Shown here in pieces: positions 1-11,000 of a DNA stretch of 64,000 nucleotides. The position numbers and the translations under genes were made by a program. This stretch comes from Mastigias papua (Eukaryota > Cnidaria > Scyphozoa > Rhizostomeae > Mastigiidae), in assembly GCA_964019165.1 (NCBI GenBank), contig OZ025272.1:13154031-13218030 (forward strand), in the 5' to 3' direction. Every line of letters begins with the position of its first letter. Position 1 is the stretch's first letter. Below the pieces are notes generated by a model. That model saw only the letters and a list, made by a program, of their open reading frames with translations, had not been told where the DNA came from and ran no database searches.

Positions 1-293
1 ATTTTCATCACTTTTCAATCTGCAATCAAAATCAATCAATTTCAATTTTGGTCATTTTTCGGGAAAATACCAAGGTTATAGCCTTAGTTTTTGGCCAAAA
101 ATCGCTGATTTTCATCACTTTTCAATCTGCAATAAAAATCAATCAATTTCAATTGTGGTCATTTTTCGGCAATATACCAAGGTTATAGCCTTACTTTTTT
201 GCCAAAAATCGCTGATTTTCATCACTTTTCAATCTGCAATAAAAATCAATCAATTTCAATTGTGGTCATGTTTCGGCAAAATACCAAGGTTAT
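1..293. repeat. 107-bp satellite array, left segment
   Basis: About 2.7 copies of the 107-bp monomer lie between the window edge and the LTR retrotransposon. The last monomer stops at GTTAT (289-293) and resumes at GTTAT (5086-5090) after the insertion, so this segment and the one from 5086 onward were one continuous array before the retrotransposon landed. Confidence 0.95.
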
Positions 294-517
294 TATTGCA
301 ATGCTGCTTCCCTGCTATTTGTTTTTATTAATTCTTATTTTATTCAATTTCATTATCATCTCATTATTTTGATTGTTTTGTTATTTTGCTGTTTATCAAA
401 CATATTGCTTTAACCTCCTCTTGAGGAGGAGGGACTAGAGAGAGAAAAAAAAATGGCGGAAGCTAGAAAACGCATGGTTGTTTTTCTATGAATTCATTCA
501 CTGTTGGGGATACAATA
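294..517 (+). repeat. 5' LTR of the gypsy-type element
   Basis: A 224-bp direct repeat of 4863-5085, starting TATTG and ending CAATA. It contains a hairpin-forming run CCTCCTC-TT-GAGGAGG near 414-429, followed by a purine-rich stretch with 9 A. Such short LTRs carry the promoter and polyadenylation signals, but I cannot place the transcription start. Confidence 0.95.
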
Positions 518-540
518 TCTGGCGACGAGTAGCTGATTTC
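518..540 (+). other. Presumed primer-binding site of the LTR element
   Basis: The bases directly after the 5' LTR read TCTGGCGACGAGTAGCTG. A TGG two bases inside the LTR border is the usual complement of a tRNA CCA end, so this is where minus-strand priming is expected. The primer tRNA identity was not determined. Confidence 0.6.
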
Positions 541-551
541 ATCCATTAGCA

Positions 552-3500
552 ATGAATCCACTTGCCAAAGCATCAGGCACACCCATTTTTGACCCGACTG
601 GTCACGAGGGGAATCTCCTTCAGGCATTTCAAAACTATCTCGATTCGTGGGAAATGTGGTACGATGTAGCATGTCTAAACGATCTCTCAGCCGACGCCAA
701 TGCAGCTCAACGTAACGAACACAAAGCAAAAGTATTCCGAATGTGTGCTTTTCAAGGTGAGAAACTTAAAAATGATTTAAAATCCGAATACAATCAGGAT
801 ATTTCTGCCCTTAAATTGGCTAGTTTTGACGATATGATAACGAAAATTCAAAACCGTTATAAACCAACACAAAATCAGGTTCTGCTACATTATCAGTTTC
901 ACCAGCTCAAACAGCACCCTGGTGAGAAAATAGATGCCTTTATCAATAGAGTGCAATTACATGCTGACCAATGTGCCTTCAAATGTCAAAATCCGGGCTG
1001 CACTGATAAGAATGCAATACATAATTCTCTAATCAGAGACCAAATACTGATAGGCACAAACATGCCTTTGCTACGCACTACTGCCCTTGATAAAGAGCAC
1101 GACCTACAAGCTTTAATAAGCCATGCCAGAAAACTTGAAGCCACTGAAGAAGCAACTAAACTCATTGATGGGGATGCCCCAACTTCATCCATTGCTGTTA
1201 ATAGCATTGAAAATGATATTTCTCTCTATGCTGAGGCCAATAAAATTGGTAAACAAGGGGGAAAGTATTCCCAAAAATTTCAAAGGAAGCAAAGTCAAGC
1301 TGACCCAGTAAGACCAACAACAGGCTCTAATAAAATTCTCTGTTGTGCTGGGTGTGGAAGGAATAATTGTGATAGAGGCAGTAAATGCATTGCAAGAAAT
1401 GCTTTTTGCAAAGCTTGTGGAAGGAAAGGCCATTTCTCAACAGTCTGCTTATCCACAAAAGGAGAAATATCAACAATATCAGCCATAAATGCTACCCCTC
1501 CAAAACAAATCCACACCATCACTGAATCTCCAAGGAAAGCAAATTTATCTATTGGTCAACATCAAATTGAAGCTCTTATTGATACAGGTGCTGAGGTTAA
1601 CATCCTCCTTGAACATGAGGTCCCATCATACATCAAAAGAATTTTCCGAACACCCATTACTCTACAGCCCTATGGCAGCAAAATCATTACCCCCAAAGGC
1701 CAAATTACACTAGATACCACATGGGGCAAGAACACTAAAAAAGCAACATGGATTGTTGTCGATAAGATGGATCTCAAAGGAAACCCATCTAATCTTTTGT
1801 CCTGCAAGCTAGCTGAATCACTAGGAATCATCACCTTTCACAGCCCACAAAGCAGCATTCATGCCATCTATACACAAAATACTGCATTCCAATCCCTGCA
1901 AAAAGCTGTTACCCCAGCCATAGCAGACATACTTTCCAAGTACTCCCCTGTATTTGATGGTCTTGGCAAACTCAATGCTGATCCGGTCACACTCCACCTA
2001 GATCCAGATGCCAAGCCTGTCATTCAGCCTCCACGGCCTATACCTTTTCATCTACAGCAAGAATTTAACAAAGTCATTGCAAGCATGGAACAAGAGAATG
2101 TCATTGAACAACATTATGGCCCTGTCACATGGCTCTCCAATCCTGTGCTTGTTCCTAAACCAGATGGGGGAATACGAATCACAGTCGACCTTCGTAGTCT
2201 GAACAAAGCCCTCAAAAACCCTCATCTGCCCATCCCACGGGTAGAAGACATTATGCCTATGTTCAATGGGAAGTCAACTTTTACCAAACTTGACCTAAAA
2301 ACAGCTTTCCACCAACTTGAACTATCCAGTGAATCACGCCCCCTTACAGTCTTCCGCGCTGGAGACCGACTTATGCGATATAAGCGACTCACAATGGGAA
2401 CCCTGCCAGCTTCAGGGGAACTTAACAAGCGACTCCGTCCAATATTAGCAAGCATTCCTAACGCTGCAATAATACAAGATGATATTGTTATTGCAGCACC
2501 GGATATTGAAAGTCACAACAAAGCACTGGCAGACGTTCTTGAAGCGCTTCACTTAGCAGGCCTAACTGTTAGTCCCCAAAAATGCATTATTGCATCTCAA
2601 GAAATCCCTTTCTGGGGCTTCCGAGTCACCAAAGATGGAATCAAGCCCGATCCCCAAAAGGCAGAGTCAGTGCAAAATGCAGGAAGACCTCAAACAAAGG
2701 ACGAACTCAGGTCATTTCTTTGCATGATCAGATCTAATGGACAATTTATACCAGACCTTGCGACTGCTACTGCAAGCCTCCGAGACCTAACCAAGGAATC
2801 TTCAAACTTTCAATGGTCTGATCAGCATGAAAGAGAATTTCAACGTGTCAAACAAGCCTTCCATAAAGACATTCTACTTCAACACTTTGACACTACCAAG
2901 CCAACCTTTATTTTTGTAGATGCGCACCAAACCGGGTTATCTGCAATTCTTACCCAGGGAGCTTCTATCAGTGCAACCAAGGCTGTTGCTGTGGCCTCAC
3001 GTACAACAACAGACACTGAAAAAAAATACTCACAACTCGATTTGGAAGCCTCAGCTGTTGATTTTGGATTGCGCCAATTTCGTCACCTCCTGGTTGGCGG
3101 TCCATCAGTCCAAGTGGTCACTGACCATCAGCCCCTTGTCTCACTTTGGAAGTCCAGACGAAAATTGTCATCACGAATTGAGCGCATACTATTGAGGCAT
3201 CAAGACATTGACCATCAGGTTGTTTGGCAAAAAGGTAAAACAAACCCTGCAGATTACCTAAGCCGTCACGCCACACCAATTGAGCGCCTCCCAGTACAAA
3301 TAGCGGCTGAGGCAAAGGAACATCAAAAGCTTTTGTTCCTTCTTCACCAACCTGTCACCTCAACAATTTCCAAGGATTGCATCCAAAAAGCCCAAGCCAA
3401 CGACAGACAACTAGAGCTTCTACGTCATTTTATTGCTATTGGCCAACCACCAAGAAATGATCCCACTCTGAAGCCATTCTTTAAAATCTTTCACGAATTA

Positions 3501-4826
3501 TCCATAGGAGCTGATGATATAATCTACCGAGGTGACCAGTTTGTACTACCAGCTTCCCTACACCATGCAGCCATTACTGCTACCCATTCAAGCTCCCATG
3601 CCGGCCAAAGTGCAGTAAAGCGCAGACTCAGAGCTCATTTCTGGTTCCCAGGGCTAGATGAAGCGGTCAGATTGCATATAGAATCATGTCACCACTGTCA
3701 AGTACACAGCACAAGTCCAACAAAAGTACCCTTGTCCAGTACACCGATCCCAAAACACCCATGGGACTCTGTTTCACTTGACCTATTTGGCCCATTACCT
3801 GACCATTCCCATGTCCTAGTGAGTCGGTGCAATTTGTCACGTTTTCCAGCTGCAAAGTTGATCAAATCCACTCGTGCTGAGCATGTCTTGCCTGCACTCG
3901 CATCTATATACAACAATTTTGGAAACCCGAAGGAGCACAAAGCGGACAATGGCCCTCCATTTAACAGCAAAGACTTCAAAGATTTCTCAGACCAAAGAGG
4001 AATTTACACAAAGCATTCATACCCATACCATCCCCAAGGTAATGAAGCTGAATGCTTCATGAAGCCCTTAGGGAAAGCCATAAAAATTGCATTGGATACA
4101 CAGAAACCAGTGCAACAAGCTATTGATGACCTCTTGACTGACTATCGCTCTACACCACATGTGGCAACAGGGATTGCTCCAGGTGATATGCTACTACGTG
4201 GCGGTTATCGTTCTGGCATCATATCTACAAGAAAGCCCCCTACAAATAGCAGTATTGAGGAAGCACGACAACGGGACAAAAAACGGAAAGATAGGAATAA
4301 TAGCACAGTAAATTCCTCCCGATGGAGACAGTACCCTACAATATCTCAAGGCAATGAAGTTCTTATTTTGCGCTCTGGTGATAAAAGAAAGTTCCAATCT
4401 CGCTATGAACAAATACCTTACACAGTTATTGATATACAAGGAACGCGATATGAACTCCTTGCAAGTGACCCCAAGCACCGAAAACAGCCAATCTTCCGGC
4501 ATGCCTCCCAAATAAAACTGTATCAGGAACCAGTGTTGCCATTCCCAGAATTACCTAGCAAATCTGCCTCAACAGAATCCATGCATTTTAAAGACACCTG
4601 CCTGCCATATAAAGAAAGGAGATGGATTGACCAAAAAGAATACGGGCCACTCACTGGAAATTCGGCAACAGCCAGCAATACCTCAATAGAGGATAGCATG
4701 ACAAATAACATGCCAGAGGTTGAAATGAATCAAGAACCAAGCATCACATTCTGCAATCCAGTTGAAGAACACATAGAGGAAAGAAGAAGAGGCAAACACA
4801 AACAAAGAGAAAAAACGAACACTTAA
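552..4826 (+). CDS. Gag-Pol polyprotein of Ty3/gypsy-type retrotransposon
   Basis: A single 1424-residue frame. Gag occupies roughly residues 1-270 and ends with a cysteine-rich stretch and a CCHC zinc knuckle, CKACGRKGHFSTVC, near 285-300. The aspartic protease motif DTGAEVNIL starts near 344. Reverse transcriptase shows LDLKTAFHQLEL and a catalytic IQDD near 641-644 in place of the usual Y/F-x-D-D. RNase H shows TDHQPL and a NPADYLSR end. Integrase has an HHCC finger near 1010-1060 and a catalytic triad D1077, D1132, E1167, with the expected 34-residue gap before E. The residue after that glutamate is Cys, where Arg is common. Fusing gag and pol in one frame removes the need for frameshifting. 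The frame looks intact and may be active. No envelope protein is encoded. Confidence 0.95.
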   Translation: MNPLAKASGTPIFDPTGHEGNLLQAFQNYLDSWEMWYDVACLNDLSADANAAQRNEHKAKVFRMCAFQGEKLKNDLKSEYNQDISALKLASFDDMITKIQNRYKPTQNQVLLHYQFHQLKQHPGEKIDAFINRVQLHADQCAFKCQNPGCTDKNAIHNSLIRDQILIGTNMPLLRTTALDKEHDLQALISHARKLEATEEATKLIDGDAPTSSIAVNSIENDISLYAEANKIGKQGGKYSQKFQRKQSQADPVRPTTGSNKILCCAGCGRNNCDRGSKCIARNAFCKACGRKGHFSTVCLSTKGEISTISAINATPPKQIHTITESPRKANLSIGQHQIEALIDTGAEVNILLEHEVPSYIKRIFRTPITLQPYGSKIITPKGQITLDTTWGKNTKKATWIVVDKMDLKGNPSNLLSCKLAESLGIITFHSPQSSIHAIYTQNTAFQSLQKAVTPAIADILSKYSPVFDGLGKLNADPVTLHLDPDAKPVIQPPRPIPFHLQQEFNKVIASMEQENVIEQHYGPVTWLSNPVLVPKPDGGIRITVDLRSLNKALKNPHLPIPRVEDIMPMFNGKSTFTKLDLKTAFHQLELSSESRPLTVFRAGDRLMRYKRLTMGTLPASGELNKRLRPILASIPNAAIIQDDIVIAAPDIESHNKALADVLEALHLAGLTVSPQKCIIASQEIPFWGFRVTKDGIKPDPQKAESVQNAGRPQTKDELRSFLCMIRSNGQFIPDLATATASLRDLTKESSNFQWSDQHEREFQRVKQAFHKDILLQHFDTTKPTFIFVDAHQTGLSAILTQGASISATKAVAVASRTTTDTEKKYSQLDLEASAVDFGLRQFRHLLVGGPSVQVVTDHQPLVSLWKSRRKLSSRIERILLRHQDIDHQVVWQKGKTNPADYLSRHATPIERLPVQIAAEAKEHQKLLFLLHQPVTSTISKDCIQKAQANDRQLELLRHFIAIGQPPRNDPTLKPFFKIFHELSIGADDIIYRGDQFVLPASLHHAAITATHSSSHAGQSAVKRRLRAHFWFPGLDEAVRLHIESCHHCQVHSTSPTKVPLSSTPIPKHPWDSVSLDLFGPLPDHSHVLVSRCNLSRFPAAKLIKSTRAEHVLPALASIYNNFGNPKEHKADNGPPFNSKDFKDFSDQRGIYTKHSYPYHPQGNEAECFMKPLGKAIKIALDTQKPVQQAIDDLLTDYRSTPHVATGIAPGDMLLRGGYRSGIISTRKPPTNSSIEEARQRDKKRKDRNNSTVNSSRWRQYPTISQGNEVLILRSGDKRKFQSRYEQIPYTVIDIQGTRYELLASDPKHRKQPIFRHASQIKLYQEPVLPFPELPSKSASTESMHFKDTCLPYKERRWIDQKEYGPLTGNSATASNTSIEDSMTNNMPEVEMNQEPSITFCNPVEEHIEERRRGKHKQREKTNT

Positions 4827-4847
4827 AACAAACACTTCTATTTCTAT

Positions 4848-4862
4848 GGACAACAGGGGTGA
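4848..4862 (+). other. Weak polypurine tract before the 3' LTR
   Basis: The purine-rich stretch GGACAACAGGGGTGA abuts the 3' LTR, where the plus-strand primer of LTR elements forms. It is interrupted by pyrimidines, so the call rests mainly on position. Confidence 0.5.
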
Positions 4863-5085
4863 TATTGCAATGCTGCTTCCCTGCTATTTGTTTTTATTAA
4901 TTCTTATTTTATTCAATTTCATTATCATCTCATTATTTTGATTGTTTTGTTATTTTGCTGTTTATCAAACATATTGCTTTAACCTCCTCTTGAGGAGGAG
5001 GGACTAGAGAGAGAAAAAAAATGGCGGAAGCTAGAAAACGCATGGTTGTTTTTCTATGAATTCATTCACTGTTGGGGATACAATA
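4863..5085 (+). repeat. 3' LTR of the gypsy-type element
   Basis: A 223-bp copy of the 5' LTR that differs by one A in the homopolymer near its middle. It ends CAATA and is followed by the target duplication GTTAT. Confidence 0.95.
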
Positions 5086-8000
5086 GTTATAGCCTTACTT
5101 TTTGGCCAAAAATCGCTGATTTTCATCATTTTTCAATCTGCAATCAAAGTCAATCAATTTCAATTTTGGTCATTTTTCGGCAAAATACCAAGGTTATAGC
5201 CTTACTTTTTGGCCAAAAATCGCTGATTTTCATCACTTTTCAATCTGCAATCAAAATCAATCAATTTCAATTTTGGTCATTTTTCGGCAATATACCAAGG
5301 TTATAGCCTTACTGTTTGGCCAAAAATCGCTGATTTTCATCACTTTTCAATCTGCAATCAAAATCAATCAATGTCAATTTTGGTCATTTTTCGGCAAAAT
5401 ACCAAGGTTATAGCCTTACTTTTTGGCCAAAAATCGCTGATTTTCATCACTTTTCAATCTGCAATAAAAATCAATCAATTTCAATTTTGGTCATTTTTCG
5501 GCAAAATGCCAAGGTTATAGCCTTACTTTTTGGCCATAAATCGCTGATTTTCATCACTTTTCAATCTGCAATCAAAATCAATCAATTTCAATTTTGGTCA
5601 TTTTTCGGCAAAATACCAAGGTTATAGCCTTACTTTTTGGCCAAAAATCGCTGATTTTCATCACTTTTCAATCTGCAATCAAAATCAATCAATTTCAATT
5701 TTGGTCACTTGTCGGGAATATACCAAAGTTATAGCCGTACTTTTTGGCCAAAAATCGCTGATTTTCATCACTTTTCAATCTGCAATCAAAATCAATCAAT
5801 TTCAATTTTGGTCATTTTTCGTCAAAATACCAAGGTTATAGCCTTACTTTTAGGCCAAAAATCGCTGATTTTCATCACTTTTCAATCTGCAATCAAAGTC
5901 AATCAATTTCAATTTTGGTCATTTTTCGGCAAAATACCAAGGTTATAGCCTTACTTTTTGGCCAAAAATCGCTGATTTTCATCACTTTTCAATCTGGAAT
6001 CAAAATCAATCAATTTCAATTTTGGTCATTTTTCGGCAAAATGCCAAGGTTATAGCCTTTCTTTTTGGCCAAAAATCGCTGAATTTCATCACTTTTCAAT
6101 CTGCAATAAAAATCAATCAATTTCAATTGTGGTCATTTGTCGGCAAACTACCAAGGTTATAGCCTTACTGTTTGGCCATAAGTCGCTGATTTTCATCATT
6201 TTTCAATCTGCAATCAAAGTCAATCAATTTCAATTTTGGTCATTTTTCGGCAAAATACCAAGGTTATAGCCTTACTTTTCGGCCAAAAATCGCTGATTTT
6301 CATCACTTTTCAATCTGCAATCAAAATCAATCAATGTCAATTTTGGTCATTTGTCGGCAATATACCAAGGTTATAGACTTACTGTTTGGCCAAAAATCGC
6401 TGATTTTCATCACTTTTCAATCTGCAATAAAAATCAATCAATTTCAATTGTGGTCATTTTTCGGCAAAATACCAAGGTTATAGCCTTACTTTTTGGCCAA
6501 AAATCGCTGATTTTCATCATTTTTCAATCTGCAATCAAAGTCAATCAATTTCAATTTTGGTCATTTTTCGGCAAAATACCAAGGTTATAGCCTTAGTTTT
6601 TGGCCAAAAATCGCTAATTTTCATCACTTTTCAATCTGCAATCAAAATCAATCAATTTCAATTTTGGTCATTTTTCGGCAATATACCAAGGTTATAGCCT
6701 TACTGTTTGGCCAAAAATCGCTGATTTTCATCACTTTTCAATCTGCAATCAAAATCAATCAATGTCAATTTTGGTCATTTTTCGGCAAAATACCAAGGTT
6801 ATAGCCTTACTTTTTGGCCAAAAATCGCTGATTTTCATCACTTTTCAATCTGCAATAAAAATCAATCAATTTCAATTTTGGTCATTTTTCGGCAAAATGC
6901 CAAGGTTATAGCCTTACTTTTTGGCCATAAATCGCTCATTTTCATCACTTTTCAATCTGCAATCAAAATCAATCAATTTCAATTTTGGTCATTTTTCGGC
7001 AATATACCAAGGTTATAGCCTTACTTTTTGGCCAAAAATCGCTGATTTTCATCACTTTTCAATCTGCAATAAAAATCAATCAATTTCAATTGTGGTCATT
7101 TTTCGGCAAAATACCAAGGTTATAGCCTTACTGTTTGGCCAAAAATCGCTGATTTTCATCACTTTTCAATCTGCAATAAAAATCAATCAATTTCAATTGT
7201 GGTCATTTTTCGGCAAAATACCAAGGTTATAGCCTTACTTTTTGGCCAAAAATCGCTCATTTTCATCATTTTTCAATCTGCAATCAAAGTCAATCAATTT
7301 CAATTTTGGTCATTTTTCGGCAAAATACCAAGGTTATAGCCTTAGTTTTTGGCCAAAAATCGCTCATTTTCATCACTTTTCAATCTGCAATCAAAATCAA
7401 TCAATGTCAATTTTGGTCATTTTTCGGCAATATACCAAGGTTATAGCCTTACTTTTTGGCCAAAAATCGCTGATTTTCATCATTTTTCAATCTGCAATAA
7501 AAATCAATCAATTTCAATTGTGGTCATTTTTCGGCAAAATACCAAGGTTATAGCCTTACTGTTTGGCCAAAAATCGCTGATTTTCATCACTTTTCAATCT
7601 GCAATAAAAATCAATCAATTTCAATTGTGGTCATTTTTCGGCAAAATACCAAGGTTATAGCCTTACTTTTTGGCCAAAAATCGCTGATTTTCATCATTTT
7701 TCAATCTGCAATCAAAGTCAATCAATTTCAATTTTGGTCATTTTTCGGCAAAATACCAAAGTTATAGCCTTAGTTTTTGGCCAAAAATCGCTAATTTTCA
7801 TCACTTTTCAATCTGCAATCAAAATCAATCAATGTCAATTTTGGTCATTTTTCGGCAATATACCAAGGTTATAGCCTTACTGTTTGGCCAAAAATCGCTG
7901 ATTTTCATCACTTTTCAATCTGCAATCAAAATCAATCAATTTCAATTTTGGTCATTTTTCGGCAATATACCAAGGTTATAGCCTTACTGTTTGGCCAAAA

Positions 8001-11000
8001 ATCGCTGATTTTCATCACTTTTCAATCTGCAATAAAAATCAATCAATGTCAATTTTGGTCATTTTTCGGCAAAATACCAAGGTTATAGCCTTACTTTTTG
8101 GCCAAAAATCGCTGATTTTCATCACTTTTCAATCTGCAATAAAAATCAATCAATTTGAATTTTGGTCATTTTTCGGCAAAATGCCAAGGTTATAGCCTTA
8201 CTGTTAGGCCAAAAATCGCTGAATTTCATCACTTTTCAATCTGCAATCAAAATCAATCAATTTCAATTTTGGTCATTTTTCGGCAAAATACCAAGATTAT
8301 AGCCTTACTTTTTGGCCAAAAATCGCTGATTTTCATCACTTTTCAATCTGCAATCAAAATCAATCAATTTCAATTTTGGTCATTTTTCGGCAATATACCA
8401 AGGTTATAGCCTTACTTTTTGGCCAAAAATCGCTGATTTTCATCACTTTTCAATCTGCAATCAAAATCAATCAATGTCAATTTTGGTCATTTTTCGGCAA
8501 AATTCCAAGGTTATAGCCTTACTTTTTGGCCAAAAATCGCTGATTTTCATCACTTTTCAATCTGCAATCAAAATCAATCAATGTCAATTTTGGTCATTTT
8601 TCGGCAAAATACCAAGGTTATAGCCTTACTTTTTGGCCAAAAATCGCTGATTTTCATCACTTTTCAATCTGCAATAAAAATCAATCAATGTCAATTTTGG
8701 TCATTTTTCGGCAAAATGCCAAGGTTATAGCCTTACTGTTAGGCCAAAAATCGCTGAATTTCATCACTTTTCAATCTGCAATAAAAATCAATCAATTTCA
8801 ATTTTGGTCATTTTTCGGCAAAATGCCAAGGTTATAGCCTTACTTTTTGGCCAAAAATCGCTGATTTTCATCACTTTTCAATCTGCAATCAAAATCATTC
8901 AATTTCAATTTTGGTCTTTTTTCGGCAATATACCAAGGTTATAGCCTTACTTTTTGGCCAAAAATCGCTGATTTTCATCATTTTTCAATCTGCAATCAAA
9001 GTCAATCAATTTCAATTTTGGTCATGTTTCGGCAATATACCAAGGTTATAGCCTTACTTTTTGGCCAAAAATCGCTGATTTTCATCACTTTTCAATCTGC
9101 AATCAAAATCAATCAATTTCAATTTTGGTCATTTTTCGGCAATATACCAAGGTTATAGCCGTACTTTTTGGCCAAAAATCGCTGATTTTCATCACTTTTC
9201 AATCTGCAATAAAAATCAATCAATGTCAATTTTGGTCATTTTTCGGCAAAATGCCAAGGTTATAGCCTTACTTTTTGGCCAAAAATCGCTGATTTTCATC
9301 ACTTTTCAATCTGCAATCAAAGTCAATCAATTTCAATTTTGGTCATTTTTCGGCAAAATACCAAGATTATAGCCTTACTTTTTGGCCAAAAATCGCTGAT
9401 TTTCATCACTTTTCAATCTGCAATAAAAATCAATCAATTTCAATTTTGGTCATTTTTCGGCAATATACCAAGGTTATAGCCTTACTTTTTGGCCAAAAAT
9501 CGCTGATTTTCATCACTTTTCAATCTGCAATCAAAATCAATCAATGTCAATTTTGGTCATTTTTCGGCAAAATTCCAAGGTTATAGCCTTACTTTTTGGC
9601 CAAAAATCGCTGATTTTCATCACTTTTCAATCTGCAATCAAAATCAATCAATTTCAATTTTGGTCATTTTTCGGCAAAATACCAAGGTTATAGCCTTACT
9701 TTTTGGCCAAAAATCGCTGATTTTCATCACTTTTCAATCTGCAATCAAAATCAATCAATTTCAATTTTGGTCATGTTTCGGCAATATACCAAGGTTATAG
9801 CCTTACTTTTTGGCCAAAAATCGCTGATTTTCATCACTTTTCAATCTGCAATCAAAATCAATCAATTTCAATTTTGGTCATTTTTCGGCAAAATACCAAG
9901 GTTATAGCCTTACTTTTTGGCCAAAAATCGCTGATTTTCATCACTTTTCAATCTGCAATCAAAATCATTCAATTTCAATTTTGGTCTTTTTTCGGCAATA
10001 TACCAAGGTTATAGCCTTACTGTTTGGCCAAAAATCGCTGATTTTCATCACTTTTCAATCTGCAATCAAAATCAATCAATGTCAATTTTGGTCATTTTTC
10101 GGCAAAATTCCAAGGTTATAGCCTTACTTTTTGGCCAAAAATCGCTGATTTTCATCACTTTTCAATCTGCAATCAAAATCAATCAATTTCAATTTTGGTC
10201 ATTTTTCGGCAAAATACCAAGGTTATAGCCTTACTTTTTGGCCAAAAATCGCTGATTTTCATCACTTTTCAATCTGCAATAAAAATCAATCAATTTCAAT
10301 TTTGGTCATTTTTCGGCAAAATGCCAAGGTTATAGCCTTACTGTTAGGCCAAAAATCGCTGAATTTCATCACTTTTCAATCTGCAATCAAAATCAATCAA
10401 TTTCAATTTTGGTCATTTTTCGGCAAAATACCAAGGTTATAGCCTTACTTTTTGGCCAAAAATCGCTGATTTTCATCACTTTTCAATCTGCAATCAAAAT
10501 CATTCAATTTCAATTTTGGTCTTTTTTCGGCAATATACCAAGGTTATAGCCTTACTTTTTGGCCAAAAATCGCTGATTTTCATCACTTTTCAATCTGCAA
10601 TCAAAATCAATCAATTTCAATTTTGGTCATTTTTCGGCAATATACCAAGGTTATAGCCTTACTGTTTGGCCAAAAATCGCTGATTTTCATCACTTTTCAA
10701 TCTGCAATCAAAATCAATCAATTTCAATTTTGGTCATTTGTCGGCAAAATACCAAGGTTATAGCCTTACTTTTTGGCCAAAAATCGCTGATTTTCATCAC
10801 TTTTCAATCTGCAATCAAAATCAATCAATTTCAATTTTGGTCACTTGTCGGCAAAATACCAAGGTTATAGCCTTACTGTTTGGCCAATAATCGCTGATTT
10901 TCATCACTTGTCAATCTGCAATCAAAATCAATCAATTTCAATTGTGGTCATTTGTCGGCAAAATACCAAGTTTATAGCCTTACTTTTTGGCCAAAAATCG
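5086..11000. repeat. 107-bp tandem satellite array, main segment (about 55 copies)
   Basis: The monomer runs from TTATAGCCTTAC through GGCCAAAAATCGC and GGTCATTTTTCGG to ATACCAAGG and repeats every 107 bp with only scattered substitutions. Recurring variants include CAATAAAAATC against CAATCAAAATC, CAATGTCAAT against CAATTTCAAT, and ACTGTTTGG against ACTTTTTGG. Some rare variants recur at exact multiples of 535 bp (five monomers), which shows higher-order structure. Most monomers hold the palindrome TTTTTGGCCAAAAA. Because 107 is not a multiple of 3, the 60-100 codon frames here are by-products of the repeat and not genes. Confidence 0.97.

Larger units (their letters stand above)
294..5085 (+). 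mobile_element. Ty3/gypsy-type LTR retrotransposon, structurally complete
   Basis: A full element of 4792 bp is flanked by a 5-bp target duplication GTTAT (289-293 and 5086-5090) inside satellite DNA. Its LTRs (294-517 and 4863-5085) begin TATTG and end CAATA, a perfect 5-bp inverted terminus. They appear to differ only by one A in a homopolymer (9 against 8), which implies a very recent insertion. Between them lie a presumed primer-binding site just after the 5' LTR, a single gag-pol frame without stop or frameshift, and a weak purine-rich stretch before the 3' LTR. Domain order protease, reverse transcriptase, RNase H, integrase marks the Ty3/gypsy group. No envelope-like frame is seen. Confidence 0.95.

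Noticed and set aside
552..4826. Envelope-bearing retrovirus
   Set aside because: The frame ends after integrase and only about 36 bp separate it from the 3' LTR, so no envelope gene is present.
6921..8409. Several open frames of 79-103 codons with near-identical products in the satellite
   Set aside because: They repeat with the 107-bp monomer, which is not a multiple of three. They exist because the monomer has few stops and show no start context or domain.
5086..11000. Centromeric satellite with CENP-B box
   Set aside because: No monomer has the CENP-B box consensus. Centromeric location cannot be judged from the window.
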